Shown here in pieces: positions 51,891 through 61,642 of a stretch of DNA of 64,000 nucleotides. The DNA lies in contig PASP01000006.1 in assembly GCA_002712005.1 (NCBI GenBank), positions 118,822-182,821 of the forward strand, read 5' to 3'. Position 1 is the first letter of the stretch. Every line of letters starts with the position of its first letter. The notes under the pieces were generated by a model that made no database searches, had not been told where the DNA came from, and was given only the letters and a program-made list of their open reading frames with translations. The DNA comes from Halobacteriovoraceae bacterium (lineage in GTDB: Bacteria > Bdellovibrionota > Bacteriovoracia > Bacteriovoracales > Bacteriovoracaceae). The position numbers and the translations under genes were made by a program.

Positions 51891-52309
51891 AGTTGGTTAA
51901 AGTCACAATCTCTTACCTGAGAGAGATCAATCACGGTACCACTAGGTAGGCTAAAGAAGCCTTCAAGACCTGAGTGCCATGTCTCATGATCATGAAAGAG
52001 CTGAAAGTATGTAGCGTATTCAGAAGAGATGGCCTGGTAATTAAAATTACCGGCCTGATCATCTTCTAGTGAACCTAAATCAAAGACATATTTTTCTTGA
52101 GTGTCTTGGTTAATCACTTCAATATAGTCATCGACTCGAAAGAGGGATTCACCGTCGTTATAAGCATCATCATAAGTCTGCTCTTCAAGGCTTACGCGAA
52201 ACTTATATTCATATCCCCCTTCTTTAACCGTGCATGCGGCTTCAGAGGATAAGCTTGTAAGAAAAAGAGGAAGGGAAAGAAGAGTGATTACAGATAGAAT
52301 TCTTTTCAT
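51866..52309 (-). CDS. Secreted protein of unknown function
   Basis: I know no family for this 147-residue protein. It has a signal peptide (MKRILSVITLLSLPLFLTSL, cut near SEA), then an acidic, Tyr/Asp-rich mature domain with two cysteines (AACTVK near the start, RDCDFN near the end) that could bridge its termini. The frame is open to 52345, but ATG 52309 begins the signal peptide exactly. Coding overlaps the 3' end of metG by 25 bp. No catalytic motif is visible. Confidence 0.65.
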   Translation of the reverse strand: MKRILSVITLLSLPLFLTSLSSEAACTVKEGGYEYKFRVSLEEQTYDDAYNDGESLFRVDDYIEVINQDTQEKYVFDLGSLEDDQAGNFNYQAISSEYATYFQLFHDHETWHSGLEGFFSLPSGTVIDLSQVRDCDFNQLHSETAGK

Positions 52310-52634
52310 GGTTAGGGCCTTTTCTAATAATTTATTGGGGGCCAAAACTTATCAGAATCTATTTAAAAATTCTTTAACACTTTGTAATTGCGTATTTTTT
52401 TCAAACTAGAGTCCTTGAAAACCCTTTCTCGCAGAAAACCATAAATAATTGGCGCCTTAATTAAGCATTCTTTGATAAGTGTCCGATAAATAATCAAATA
52501 ACTTGTTGAATATACGCGTATTTTTAGAAAAGGCTTTCGACTTAGGCATAATACAGAAGCCCAACCTATTTAAGAGATAAAATAGAATTATTGATAAGCG
52601 ATATCTGCTATCTGAAATGTGAGAAGGGATCTTT
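52310..52634. other. Intergenic region between divergent genes
   Basis: No gene is seen in these 325 bp. They contain a 10-bp palindrome, ATACGCGTAT (52512-52521), which might be an operator for the PilZ-protein gene at 52635, and GGCGCC near 52453. The rest is AT-rich with short T runs. Confidence 0.5.
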
Positions 52635-53393
52635 ATGAAGAATAGACCTTTTATTTTTATATTAATTGCTTTCTTTCATATCATTGAACCACTTATTAAG
52701 TTGGCCTACTTTAAGGCCATAACGCCCTTTAGTTTGGGAACTATCATATCTAATATTTCTCAAATTCATTCTTTCAAAGAAGTGATCGAATTTTGGTTTC
52801 TCTTTCCTCTAGGAGGATTGGCGCTCTTAGGAGTGAAGAGATGGAGCTACCCTATTTTTGTTGGAGTACAACTCTATAATATTTATGGGCATATGACCTA
52901 TGAGAAATATACTTGGCCATATGTGAGTGAAGTCCCCTTTGCTTCAGGAATTATCCTTCTCTTTATCAATTCATTAATTATTATCTACTTTGCTCTCCCC
53001 GATGTACGTCGTCCCTTCTTTGACAAAACTATGCGTTGGTGGGAGACACGCACTCGTTATGCTATGAAAATCCCGGTTACCTTTACCCATTGCAATCCCA
53101 ATTCTATTTTAGATGGGGTCATAGAGAATATTTCAGAAACAGGTGTCTTTATTAATCACAAAAATATTATTGATGTGGATAGCGAAATCAAATTGACCCT
53201 AACCTACAATGACTTATCGATTTCCTTAAAAGGAAAGGTAGTTTCCCATCATGCATTTAAAGGGCAACGAGGTATGGGAGTACAATTGAAGTTTGAAAAT
53301 ATTTGGGAAAAACTCTATATCCGAAAGATCATCCATGAGATCAGAAAGGATATAAAGAAACAAGAGAAGTTGCAGATGCCTGCAGCCGCTTAA
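52635..53393 (+). CDS. Membrane protein with C-terminal PilZ domain
   Basis: The 252-residue protein has four hydrophobic helices (about 6-27, 48-70, 76-90, 103-125), then a cytoplasmic PilZ-like beta domain (about 135-235). PilZ binds cyclic di-GMP through an RxxxR and a [D/N]xSxxG motif. Here the second is clear as ENISETGVF, and the first is reduced: TRYAMK with one Arg in place of the pair, so binding may be weakened. Such proteins couple c-di-GMP to membrane events such as motility or predation entry (inference). AGAAGGGA precedes the ATG. Confidence 0.8.
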   Translation: MKNRPFIFILIAFFHIIEPLIKLAYFKAITPFSLGTIISNISQIHSFKEVIEFWFLFPLGGLALLGVKRWSYPIFVGVQLYNIYGHMTYEKYTWPYVSEVPFASGIILLFINSLIIIYFALPDVRRPFFDKTMRWWETRTRYAMKIPVTFTHCNPNSILDGVIENISETGVFINHKNIIDVDSEIKLTLTYNDLSISLKGKVVSHHAFKGQRGMGVQLKFENIWEKLYIRKIIHEIRKDIKKQEKLQMPAAA

Positions 53394-53417
53394 TAATTAA
53401 TTATTGAAAATTATATA

Positions 53418-54170
53418 TTATATATAAAGATCAAAGCGAACGGACTTACTCTTCCACTGTGAGTTCGGTCCTTTCAAAAGAAGCTCCCCTTTTGGGGCGC
53501 GCTTAATCACTAATCGCTTAGTTTTCTCCCTCAAAAGCTGGGCCGCCTTTTCACTATCATCTTCCGTATCTTTTAAGAGTTTGTGAAAGAGACTCATTTC
53601 TTTATTGGTTTTTGCCTTTCGCTTAGATCCATCGTCATACATAGGATCATAGAAAACAGGACATTCCCATTGATCATCATTAGTAGCATAGTCACCAAAA
53701 ATAATCTTTAGGGGTAAGTTTTCAGATAGACTCTTCTGCTGTTTTTCGTAGAGAAAACTATATTGCAAGAGAAGATAAGTCGGAAAGAAGCGCTCATAGG
53801 CCGTCACTTGAAGCCCAGCATGGAGAAGAAAAGCACTATCCATACCTGTTCCACAGGTGGCATCGACCACGTGATCTCCCTCTTTAACGCCTAAGGCCTT
53901 TAAGAGAGGAGTCTTTTTAAAGCTATAACTCTCACGGGACCAAAACTGCAGGGCCTTCTCCCAAGAAAAAACGATAGGCTTTTGATTTTCCTCTCCGACA
54001 AAGACCAGTTGATCTAATTTGTCTAAATAGAGAGAGCCAGCTTCTAGGGACTTTGGATCAGGGCAAAGGTTATAATTAAAGCTATATTCAGTGCCTAGAG
54101 TAAGCTTATGGAGGATATCCTTACATTTTTGCAAAGCGCATTCAGGATGATAAAAAACTTTCAGATTCAT
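53418..54170 (-). CDS. rsmJ: 16S rRNA (guanine1516-N2)-methyltransferase RsmJ
   Basis: The 250-residue protein shows the RsmJ plan: an N-terminal variable part, then GDHVVDATCGTGMDSAFLL as SAM motif I near 95, VTAYERF, IIFGDYATND, and the catalytic loop VFYDPMYDDGSKRKAKTN (DPM(F/Y) type). The C-terminal KRLVIKRAPKG and VRFDLYI match the family's V-KRP and RFD-Y ends. It methylates G1516 of 16S rRNA in E. coli. It overlaps nothing and lies convergent to the PilZ gene and divergent to gcvP. Confidence 0.88.
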   Translation of the reverse strand: MNLKVFYHPECALQKCKDILHKLTLGTEYSFNYNLCPDPKSLEAGSLYLDKLDQLVFVGEENQKPIVFSWEKALQFWSRESYSFKKTPLLKALGVKEGDHVVDATCGTGMDSAFLLHAGLQVTAYERFFPTYLLLQYSFLYEKQQKSLSENLPLKIIFGDYATNDDQWECPVFYDPMYDDGSKRKAKTNKEMSLFHKLLKDTEDDSEKAAQLLREKTKRLVIKRAPKGELLLKGPNSQWKSKSVRFDLYI

Positions 54171-54287
54171 AGGGTCATTCTACTAGAAACACTGTAGTAA
54201 TTCATGGTAAAAAGTACGCCAAATGATTAATAATTCAAAGGCTTAATAGATCCCAACGATGGGATGAGAGCTCTTATGGAGAAACCT

Positions 54288-57200
54288 ATGACTTCACAAA
54301 ACAATCAAAATCTTAATCCCGATGTCATCGCTAGACTTCCCTATAATCCCTACGAGCTGGCCCGCGAACTCGAGCCAAATTATATAAGTGCGACAAAAGA
54401 AGAAATCGATTCCATGCTAGAGAGTATTGGCATGAAAGAGAGAAAGGAATTATTCGCTCATCTTGATCCTAAAGACCTCTTTGATCAAACTCCTGATATC
54501 GGTGAAGCTCTGGCCTATGATGATCTAGTTGTTCATTTAGAAGAATTGGCCGCCAAGAATAATCTCTGTGCTTCCTTCATTGGGGATGGACTCAAGTGGG
54601 GAGCTGTCCATCCAATCGTAGAACATGTCTCTAATATTAGAGGACTCACCACGGCCTATACTCCCTATCAGCCAGAAAGATCTCAAGGAACCCTTCATAC
54701 CCTATGGATTTATGCTAGTGCCCTGGCCCAGATTACTGGATTTGAGGCCATCAATGCTTCTCTCTATGAAAGATCAACAGGTCTTTATGAAGCCCTTAAT
54801 ACGGCCACAAGAATTAAAAGAGGAAAGAATAAAGTTATCGTTAGTGAAGGAATCTACCCAGGAGACTGGGAGGTACTAAAAACTTTAGCTTCCCAAACTG
54901 AACTTGAAATCATTCCAGCTCCACTAAGTGAAGACGGCTTAATCGATATGGCGCTTCTTGAAAAGTTAGTCAATACTGGCGATATAGCAGGTTTTGCCTT
55001 CCCTCAAACCAATCACTTGGGTCTATTAGAAGATGTACACACCCTAACCGCCATGGCCCATCAAAATGATATTTTGGCCATTGGAATTATCGATCCCCTC
55101 CTCTATGTAAATAGTGGGCTTACTCCTCCAGCACAGTGGAATGAAGTGGGCTGTGACATGATCGTTGGTGAAGCTCAGCACTTGGCCATCGGACCCAATT
55201 TTGGTGGACCAGGTCTTGGCCTATTTGGAATTCGTTACAACGAAAATAATAAAACTCATATTCGTTCCACGGCCGGACGCTTTGTAGGAAAAGGTAAAGA
55301 TGAATCAGGTGAAGAATGTCTTCTTATGGTTCTCTCTACCCGCGAACAACATATTCGTCGTGAAAAAGCGACCTCTAATATTTGTTCTAATCAATCCTTC
55401 CTTGCCACACTTGTGGGGGCCTCCCTCCTCGCCAAAGGGGAAAAAGGTCTCGAAGACTCTCTTAAGAAATCACGAGAGGGGGCCATGAATTTTGCTCATT
55501 TTATCCTAGAGGAAACTTCACTTAGTTTTCTCTATGAGCATGGTATCTTCTTTAATGAAGTTGCCATTGAAATCCCTCACCAAATACCTGCCCAAGACTT
55601 GATCTTAAAAGCAAGTGAAGAGGGTCTACATATTGGTGTAGATATAACAGAAAGAGACCAGCAAAGAAGAAACTCCATTCTCTTTTACTTCAACGATGCC
55701 CAAAGTGATGAAGATAGAGAAAAACTAAAGAGCTTCCTAAGAAGAGAATTTCCAAAAAGTGACGAAAACTCATCAGAAGAATTAACTATTGCAGCGATTC
55801 CCCCCCAATGGTTAAGAAATGAAGATACTCCGGTTGGACTGCCTAATCTTGAACTATCAGAACTCAAGGCCTTCTATGATGAATTAGGTCAAATGAATGT
55901 TAGTCCTGACGATGCCATTTATCCTCTAGGGAGTTGTACGATGAAATACAACCCCTATATCAATGACTACGCTGCTGGGTTAAAAGGATTTACCGACATC
56001 CATCCTCAGGCCCCTCTAAAAGATGCCCAAGGTTGTCTTGAAGTACTCTATGAAACACAAGAACTTTTTAAAACGATTACTGGCCTAAAAGGTGTGACGA
56101 CTCAACCTGTAGCGGGAGCTCAAGGTGAATTAGTAGGAATTAAAATGTTTCAGGCCTATCATCGTGATCGTGGAAATGGTGTTAAGAAAGATATCATCCT
56201 CATCCCTGCTTCGGCCCATGGAACAAATCCTGCGACGGCCACAATGGCCGGTTATATCACCAAAGGAGTAGGAGCTAAGAAAACGGGAATCGTAACGATT
56301 AACGCTAACTCTCGCGGTGAAATTGATTTTGATCAACTTAAAGAGTTAGTTGACACTTATTCTGAACGAATTGCCGGAATCATGATTACGAATCCAAATA
56401 CCTCCGGAATCTTTGAATCTCGCTTTAGAGAAATCGCGGATCTCATTCACAGTGTAGATGGGCTTGTCTATATGGACGGGGCGAATATGAACGCCATTGC
56501 CTCATGGGTTGATCTCGATAAATTAGGTGTCGATGCCATTCACAACAATCTTCATAAAACTTGGACCATTCCTCATGGTGGAGGTGGACCAGGAGACGCT
56601 ATCGTGGCCGTAAGTGAGAAACTTATTGATTACCTTCCAGGCATTCAAGTGGAAAAAAGTGAGGAAGGAATATTCTCTGCAGTAAAACCACCTAAATCGA
56701 TAGGATCTATCCACCGTCACTTTGGAAATTTTGCACATAAGATTAGAAGTTATACTTATATCAAGGCCCTAGGTTCAGAGGGCGTTAGAGAGATGTCGGC
56801 CATCGCCGTCTTATCGGCTGTCTATCTTTATAAGAAACTTAAAAACGAATTCCCTACTCTTCCTGCTGAAGCATCTGATGTAGATAGAATGCATGAATTC
56901 ATCCTTACTCTTTCAAAAGAGACTTTTGATAAGGCCCAAGCTGCAGGAACCCCTAAAGCTCAAGTCATTGCCAAGGTTGGAAAACTCTTTCTAGATTTTG
57001 GTCTTCATGCTCCAACAGTAAGCTTCCCCGAACCATTGGGGCTCATGGTTGAACCAACCGAATCTTTCTCCAAAGCTGAGCTTGATGAATTTCATGAAGT
57101 ATTAACGGCCATTAGAGAATTATTAGAAGAAGCTCCTGAAGTACTTACCACGGCTCCTCACTTCACTCCAATCAAGAAAGTTGATGAAGTAACCGCGAAT

Positions 57201-57344
57201 AAGAATTTACAATTATCACAGAAGATCAACGCACTTCCCAAGCTTCAAAAAAATATTGTCTCCCCAGGCGTCTTAAAAGAAATGGGTGCCCAATTGGTGA
57301 AAGAGAAAATAATTGAAGCTCATAAGAAAACTTCCAAGGCGTAG
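54288..57344 (+). CDS. gcvP: Glycine dehydrogenase (P protein), fused gcvPA-gcvPB
   Basis: The P protein decarboxylates glycine with PLP and passes the aminomethyl group to lipoyl-GcvH. Residues about 20-490 resemble the GcvPA subunit (SATKEEIDSMLESIG, the GGPGLGLFGIRYNEN segment). Residues about 510-1018 resemble GcvPB (YPLGSCTMKYNPYIN, HGTNPATATMAGY, NNLHKTWTIPHGGGGPG with the PLP lysine near 756). This is the clostridial-type two-subunit enzyme joined into one chain of 1018 residues, longer than the usual fused P protein (about 950). ATG 54288 follows GGAG; an in-frame ATG at 54264 is less likely. gcvT and gcvH are not in the window. prfC follows 18 bp later. Confidence 0.92.
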   Translation: MTSQNNQNLNPDVIARLPYNPYELARELEPNYISATKEEIDSMLESIGMKERKELFAHLDPKDLFDQTPDIGEALAYDDLVVHLEELAAKNNLCASFIGDGLKWGAVHPIVEHVSNIRGLTTAYTPYQPERSQGTLHTLWIYASALAQITGFEAINASLYERSTGLYEALNTATRIKRGKNKVIVSEGIYPGDWEVLKTLASQTELEIIPAPLSEDGLIDMALLEKLVNTGDIAGFAFPQTNHLGLLEDVHTLTAMAHQNDILAIGIIDPLLYVNSGLTPPAQWNEVGCDMIVGEAQHLAIGPNFGGPGLGLFGIRYNENNKTHIRSTAGRFVGKGKDESGEECLLMVLSTREQHIRREKATSNICSNQSFLATLVGASLLAKGEKGLEDSLKKSREGAMNFAHFILEETSLSFLYEHGIFFNEVAIEIPHQIPAQDLILKASEEGLHIGVDITERDQQRRNSILFYFNDAQSDEDREKLKSFLRREFPKSDENSSEELTIAAIPPQWLRNEDTPVGLPNLELSELKAFYDELGQMNVSPDDAIYPLGSCTMKYNPYINDYAAGLKGFTDIHPQAPLKDAQGCLEVLYETQELFKTITGLKGVTTQPVAGAQGELVGIKMFQAYHRDRGNGVKKDIILIPASAHGTNPATATMAGYITKGVGAKKTGIVTINANSRGEIDFDQLKELVDTYSERIAGIMITNPNTSGIFESRFREIADLIHSVDGLVYMDGANMNAIASWVDLDKLGVDAIHNNLHKTWTIPHGGGGPGDAIVAVSEKLIDYLPGIQVEKSEEGIFSAVKPPKSIGSIHRHFGNFAHKIRSYTYIKALGSEGVREMSAIAVLSAVYLYKKLKNEFPTLPAEASDVDRMHEFILTLSKETFDKAQAAGTPKAQVIAKVGKLFLDFGLHAPTVSFPEPLGLMVEPTESFSKAELDEFHEVLTAIRELLEEAPEVLTTAPHFTPIKKVDEVTANKNLQLSQKINALPKLQKNIVSPGVLKEMGAQLVKEKIIEAHKKTSKA

Positions 57345-57362
57345 ATAAAAGAAGGAATTATT

Positions 57363-58964
57363 TTGAACGATAAAGTTAAACCACGCTGTACATTTGCCAT
57401 TATTTCTCACCCGGATGCTGGTAAGACCACCATGACAGAAAAACTCCTCTGGTTTGGACGAGTGGTCAGAGAAGCGGGAATGGTTAAATCTAAGCAAGGA
57501 AACTATGCCAAGTCCGACTGGATGGAAATGGAAAAAGAAAGAGGTATCTCCATTGCCTCTTCAGTAATGAGCTTTCCCTATGAGAAAAGGGCCATGCACC
57601 TCTTGGATACACCAGGACACAAAGACTTCTCTGAGGATACCTATCGTACTCTTACAGCAGTGGAGTCGGTACTCATGATGATCGACTCGGCCAAAGGGGT
57701 TGAGGAACAAACGAAGAAACTTATGGAAGTATGTCGTATGCGAGATACTCCCATTGTTACATTCATGAATAAATTTGATCGTGATTCGATGGATCCTTTT
57801 GAGCTCATCGATAATGTCGAAGAGATCTGTTCCATTCAATGTGCGCCAATGACCTGGCCTATCGGAGATGGAGTCAACTTCAAGGGTGTTTATGACATAT
57901 CTTCTAAGTCAATCACTCGCTTTAGTGAAGAAAGTGATCCTCATTCTCCCGATATTATAGATGCTAGTGACTTAAATGCTCCTGAAGTCGTCAATTATAT
58001 TGGTGAAGCACTCAAAGAAAAATTAGAAGAAGATCTGATGATGGTTGAAGAGCTTATGCCCAAATTCAACCAAGAAGAATTCTTAGCAGGAATTCAAACT
58101 CCAGTTTTCTTTGGAACGGCCCTACACAATTTTGGGGTAAAAGAAGTCTTAGATAAGTTTGCTGACTTTGCACCAGGTCCTCTACCAAGAGAAGTTCAAC
58201 TTCCTCCTTTTGCTAATGACAGTGAAACAAAGATCATCGAACCCAATCATGGAAAATTCTCTGGATTTATTTTTAAGATTCAGGCGAATATGGACAAGAG
58301 GCACCGTGATCGAGTGGCCTTTATGCGAGTATGTTCAGGGCATTTTAAAAGAGGAGACAAACTCTTTCATGTCCGAACAAAGAAAGATATCAAGGTGGCC
58401 ACCCCCCTCATTTTTCAAGCTCAAGATCGTGAAATCGTAGAAGAAGCTTATCCAGGAGATATCATCGGTCTTCACGACACAGGGAAATATCAAATTGGAG
58501 ATACCTTTACTCTTGGAGAGGAATTCCAATACACAGGAATCCCCTCTTTCGCTCCAGAAATTTTTCAAAAGGTTGTCCTCAAAGATCCCATGAAAGGTAA
58601 ACAACTCGAAAAAGGCTTGAAACAACTCTCTGAAGAAGGAACGGTACAACTCTTTAGTCGCCACTCCATTAATGAGAAAATTCTCGGTGCCGTGGGGATG
58701 CTCCAATTTGAAGTTGTGAAACAAAGACTTGAAGATGAGTATAATGTTCAAGGTGAGTATCAGGGTCATGCCTATACTGGTGTACGCTGGTTGCGTTTTC
58801 CTGATGAAAAGACAAAGAAACAATTCATTCAGGCCAATGGAAATAATATTTGCTACGACCACAAAGACAGAGTCTGCTTTGGTGTACGTAGCGAATGGGA
58901 CCTAAAGCTTGTCCTCGAAAAATTTCCAGAGGTTGAGTTCTTTAAAAACTCTGACTATAAATGA
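57363..58964 (+). CDS. prfC: Peptide chain release factor 3
   Basis: RF3 is the GTPase that releases RF1/RF2 after translation termination. The 533-residue protein has the P-loop SHPDAGKTTMTEKLLW at 16-31, switch regions EKERGISIASSVMSF and DTPGHKDFSEDTYRT, G4 FMNKFDRD, and domains II and III with LQFEVVKQRLEDEYN. TTG is the start, with AAGGAA upstream. It lies 18 bp after gcvP on the same strand, so co-transcription is likely though functionally unexpected. Its 3' end overlaps the convergent HEMGH gene by 10 bp. Confidence 0.95.
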   Translation: MNDKVKPRCTFAIISHPDAGKTTMTEKLLWFGRVVREAGMVKSKQGNYAKSDWMEMEKERGISIASSVMSFPYEKRAMHLLDTPGHKDFSEDTYRTLTAVESVLMMIDSAKGVEEQTKKLMEVCRMRDTPIVTFMNKFDRDSMDPFELIDNVEEICSIQCAPMTWPIGDGVNFKGVYDISSKSITRFSEESDPHSPDIIDASDLNAPEVVNYIGEALKEKLEEDLMMVEELMPKFNQEEFLAGIQTPVFFGTALHNFGVKEVLDKFADFAPGPLPREVQLPPFANDSETKIIEPNHGKFSGFIFKIQANMDKRHRDRVAFMRVCSGHFKRGDKLFHVRTKKDIKVATPLIFQAQDREIVEEAYPGDIIGLHDTGKYQIGDTFTLGEEFQYTGIPSFAPEIFQKVVLKDPMKGKQLEKGLKQLSEEGTVQLFSRHSINEKILGAVGMLQFEVVKQRLEDEYNVQGEYQGHAYTGVRWLRFPDEKTKKQFIQANGNNICYDHKDRVCFGVRSEWDLKLVLEKFPEVEFFKNSDYK

Positions 58965-59947
58965 ATCTCTACGACAATTTCTGCTGTTTGCGAATAAAGT
59001 GAAGAACTCACTTCTTCGCGACAGTAGAAATCAGCCCATAGTCCCACCTTTAAAGAATTCTCATCAGATCTCAACCAATGAAGATTCCACAGCGTTAAGT
59101 AATCAAGATCGCTCCCTTGAGGACATTCAATTTGTTCCATAATCTGGTCGCGAACATCATAATAGTCTCTATCAGTGATAAACTGGGACTCAAATAAAAT
59201 AGAGTCTACAATAGGATTTTTTATCGTAAAAATAATATCCTGATCATTCTGATGCTTAATGATTCTTTCTGATTGTTCATCTATGAAGGCCTTAATTAAA
59301 TTACCTAATTTATCAAGATAGGCATGATTCTTGATTCCTGCTTGATGTCCCATTTCATGAATAAGAATCGCTACTGCATCAGACTGGGTAACGATAGGAT
59401 CACCAGTTTCACTATGATAAAGTTGCGAGCGATTAATAAGAATGGGTGCCCCTGGGTGATAGGCTGTCATCGCAATTCGATGAGGGATATCGGATTGATT
59501 AAATATTCCTTCATCTCCGTTAAGAAAGATGAGAGCATAATCTTTTTGCTCAGCGAGATTACGAATATTAGCAATAGTCGCCAAGTTTATATAATCATTG
59601 GTATCCATTTGTGACTTATATGTAATCAAGTACTCATTAATATACTTATAGAGATTCTGATAAGCATAGCGAAAGTAGGATTCAGCAAGACCTCCCCCAT
59701 TACCGATAATGTCTCCACCGTAGAGAAAATGCCAAATTCTCTCATCTTCGATCTCTTCAATCGCTAGATTTCCATCGAGAAGTTCCTCAACCTTTCTTTG
59801 TTGCTCGGGGGTGAGAACAACAGGATTTATCCGTGAGTCACTCTCATAGTCTTGATAGAAACTAGATGCTCTATTACTTTCTAAGGTAACAAACCCGATA
59901 AAGAATACTAAGATAATATGAGTTAGTTTTGGATTTATCGAAATCAT
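58955..59947 (-). CDS. Secreted putative zinc-dependent peptidase (HEMGH) of unknown family
   Basis: The 330-residue protein has an N-terminal hydrophobic signal segment (about 8-22), a probable propeptide-like region, and near residue 197 the sequence AVAILIHEMGHQAG, a zinc-metallopeptidase HExxH with a possible downstream ligand His208 in KNHAY. No known family can be assigned, so catalysis is inference. Translation begins in the ATGA overlap with the TIGR02147-type regulator, so the two are coupled. It overlaps prfC by 10 bp at the 3' end. Confidence 0.65.
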   Translation of the reverse strand: MISINPKLTHIILVFFIGFVTLESNRASSFYQDYESDSRINPVVLTPEQQRKVEELLDGNLAIEEIEDERIWHFLYGGDIIGNGGGLAESYFRYAYQNLYKYINEYLITYKSQMDTNDYINLATIANIRNLAEQKDYALIFLNGDEGIFNQSDIPHRIAMTAYHPGAPILINRSQLYHSETGDPIVTQSDAVAILIHEMGHQAGIKNHAYLDKLGNLIKAFIDEQSERIIKHQNDQDIIFTIKNPIVDSILFESQFITDRDYYDVRDQIMEQIECPQGSDLDYLTLWNLHWLRSDENSLKVGLWADFYCREEVSSSLYSQTAEIVVEIHL

Positions 59948-60885
59948 TGGATCATCCCCTCTTGATCGCTCTTCTCACTTTTTTTCAAGGAAGAAAGTGA
60001 AATGCTTTCTTTATTTAAATCTTTATTTAATCTGAAAAATTGTATATTGAGTTGTCCTAAGTGCTTTGAGTCTTTCTTGTAGTACTTAGTATTAAAATCA
60101 TTTAAGAACTGCATAATATCCGCTGTCGCTTCTTCTTTCTGACTGGTATCAAATTGCAAAGTTAAACCAGAAATAAAGCGACGATCAGCATTTTCATTCT
60201 CGAGACTATAGAGTGCTTCTAAGATCATCCCTTTATGGAATTTCCTGATTGCACTTGAGTTAATACCGGTAGGTGTACGCCAAGAACCGGTATTAACCTC
60301 TAACTCACCTGCGCTATTGCGTTCAATAACTTCAAGTTCCAATAATAAATCGATCGCTTCTTTTACTTGTTTAGGTGTCACTCGATTCTTTAATTGACGT
60401 GAAATAATATCGTAATCTTCAATAAAGTAAGGAGTCTTAATAAGGTTCTTAATTGCAGTATAATGCCAACCCGCAACTTTTTTAAACCAGAGCACATCGA
60501 CGGTATCAATATGACGATCGGGCATGAGTCTTTGAATTTTGTTTGAAATATCAGAGATATCTTGTCCCTTAGAGTTCTTTCTTTCTAAGTTAACAAGAAG
60601 ATGCAGCAATTCTTTTTGAGTATTATTTATTTTGAAATATTCACAAAATTGATCAATAAAAGTTCGACTTGGAAAGCGTTGACCTTTGAGTATCATCGTT
60701 AGAATACTGGGAGAATTATAACCTAGATCGGCGGCCATCTCTCTTAATGAGGGCTTTCCCATCCCATAGCTGCCCGTAGGTCGCAGATATTGGTTCAAGA
60801 AATCCAAATAGTTAAAAGACGGCAAAGAAGCTTCATTAATCTTCTTTGAACTTGTCTTAGAATGTGGTATCTCTTGATTCATCAT
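59944..60885 (-). CDS. TIGR02147-family regulator
   Basis: The 313-residue protein matches the TIGR02147/DUF4423 family, frequent in Fibrobacter and Bdellovibrio lineages. It has an N-terminal helix-turn-helix-like part, NYLDFLNQYLRPTG then LREMAADLGYNSPSILTMI, with LKGQRFPSRTFIDQFCEYF. The family core WHYTAIKNLIKTPYF then VTPKQVKEAIDLLLELEVIE resembles a winged helix. It probably controls genes by DNA binding. Its stop codon overlaps the start of the HEMGH gene by 4 bp (ATGA), so a shared role or co-regulation is likely. No transmembrane helix is seen. Confidence 0.8.
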   Translation of the reverse strand: MMNQEIPHSKTSSKKINEASLPSFNYLDFLNQYLRPTGSYGMGKPSLREMAADLGYNSPSILTMILKGQRFPSRTFIDQFCEYFKINNTQKELLHLLVNLERKNSKGQDISDISNKIQRLMPDRHIDTVDVLWFKKVAGWHYTAIKNLIKTPYFIEDYDIISRQLKNRVTPKQVKEAIDLLLELEVIERNSAGELEVNTGSWRTPTGINSSAIRKFHKGMILEALYSLENENADRRFISGLTLQFDTSQKEEATADIMQFLNDFNTKYYKKDSKHLGQLNIQFFRLNKDLNKESISLSSLKKSEKSDQEGMIQ

Positions 60886-60940
60886 TTTTGTGATGCCTAC
60901 TTGTTTTTCGTACTTACATTTGGTTTCACAGAACTAAAAT

Positions 60941-60971
60941 AGGCCCAAGTTAAATCTTGGGCCTTTTTTTT
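60941..60971. terminator. Intrinsic terminator between the regulator and secreted-protein genes
   Basis: AGGCCCAAG pairs perfectly with CTTGGGCCT (9 bp, 6-nt loop). On the plus strand it is followed by eight Ts. On the minus strand it is followed by ATTTTAG, which is weaker but lies just after the secreted-protein gene at 60977. Confidence 0.8.
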
Positions 60972-60976
60972 GTTTA

Positions 60977-61585
60977 TTAGTAACAAGCTGGTAGAGAGAA
61001 TTTCTTTTTGAAAAGAAGTTCACCATTGTAACGGCTTGAGGAATTTCTATGTCCTTTTCCACGCTTTCTTACGATGTTAAAAGTCCAAGAAGTCTTTCTT
61101 TTCATGTTGATTGTTTTAAAAACAGAGCAGTTAGGGAAATCTGTGTTGAGATCTCTACCGTGGTTACGACGATGCCATGCACGCCCTTCAGCATCTCTTG
61201 CAGTTGCACATACTTGCTTTGAACCGTAGATAGGAGCAGAAAGAACAGCAAAGTCAGTAGCTACACAAACTTTTGGAGCATCTCTATCGATGTCACCATC
61301 GTTATCAATTTGATAGTCACGCTCAACACATACTTCTCTTGCGTCTTTAGTTTTGATCATTCCACCTTCAACACAAAGACCAGTGATTTTTGTGTAAACA
61401 GTTTTACCAAGTCCAGAAACACCAACATTTGGGATTCCTGTGATATTTTTATTATGAGCACTTTGAATGATGATTCCTGGTCTTTGAAGTTCTTCAAGAG
61501 TCCAGCTTGAATCTACATCATTAAGGTAACGTGCTTGTGAACTAACAGCTCCAAGAGCCAAAAGAGCAAGTAATAGTTGTTTCAT
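60977..61585 (-). CDS. Secreted cysteine-containing basic protein of unknown function
   Basis: The 202-residue protein has a signal peptide (MKQLLLALLALGAVSSQA) and a mature domain with seven cysteines (GLCVEGG, EVCVER, KVCVAT, QVCATA, PNCSVF, PACY) and a strongly basic C-terminal third (KRKTSWTFNIVRKRGKGHR). No family is known to me. It has a strong AAGGAG site and a good upstream promoter, so expression may be high. The basic tail could bind nucleic acid or negatively charged surfaces (inference). Confidence 0.65.
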   Translation of the reverse strand: MKQLLLALLALGAVSSQARYLNDVDSSWTLEELQRPGIIIQSAHNKNITGIPNVGVSGLGKTVYTKITGLCVEGGMIKTKDAREVCVERDYQIDNDGDIDRDAPKVCVATDFAVLSAPIYGSKQVCATARDAEGRAWHRRNHGRDLNTDFPNCSVFKTINMKRKTSWTFNIVRKRGKGHRNSSSRYNGELLFKKKFSLPACY

Positions 61586-61642
61586 TTAAATCTCCTTGTG
61601 ATTTGTCTGAGGTAATCCTCGTTACTTGTTTTTCGTGAGGGC

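Noticed and set aside
54171-54287. Glycine riboswitch before gcvP
   Set aside because: The spacer is about 117 bp and shows no conserved glycine-aptamer core.
58335-58862. 175-codon frame opposite prfC
   Set aside because: Antisense to conserved RF3 domains, with no start site signals.
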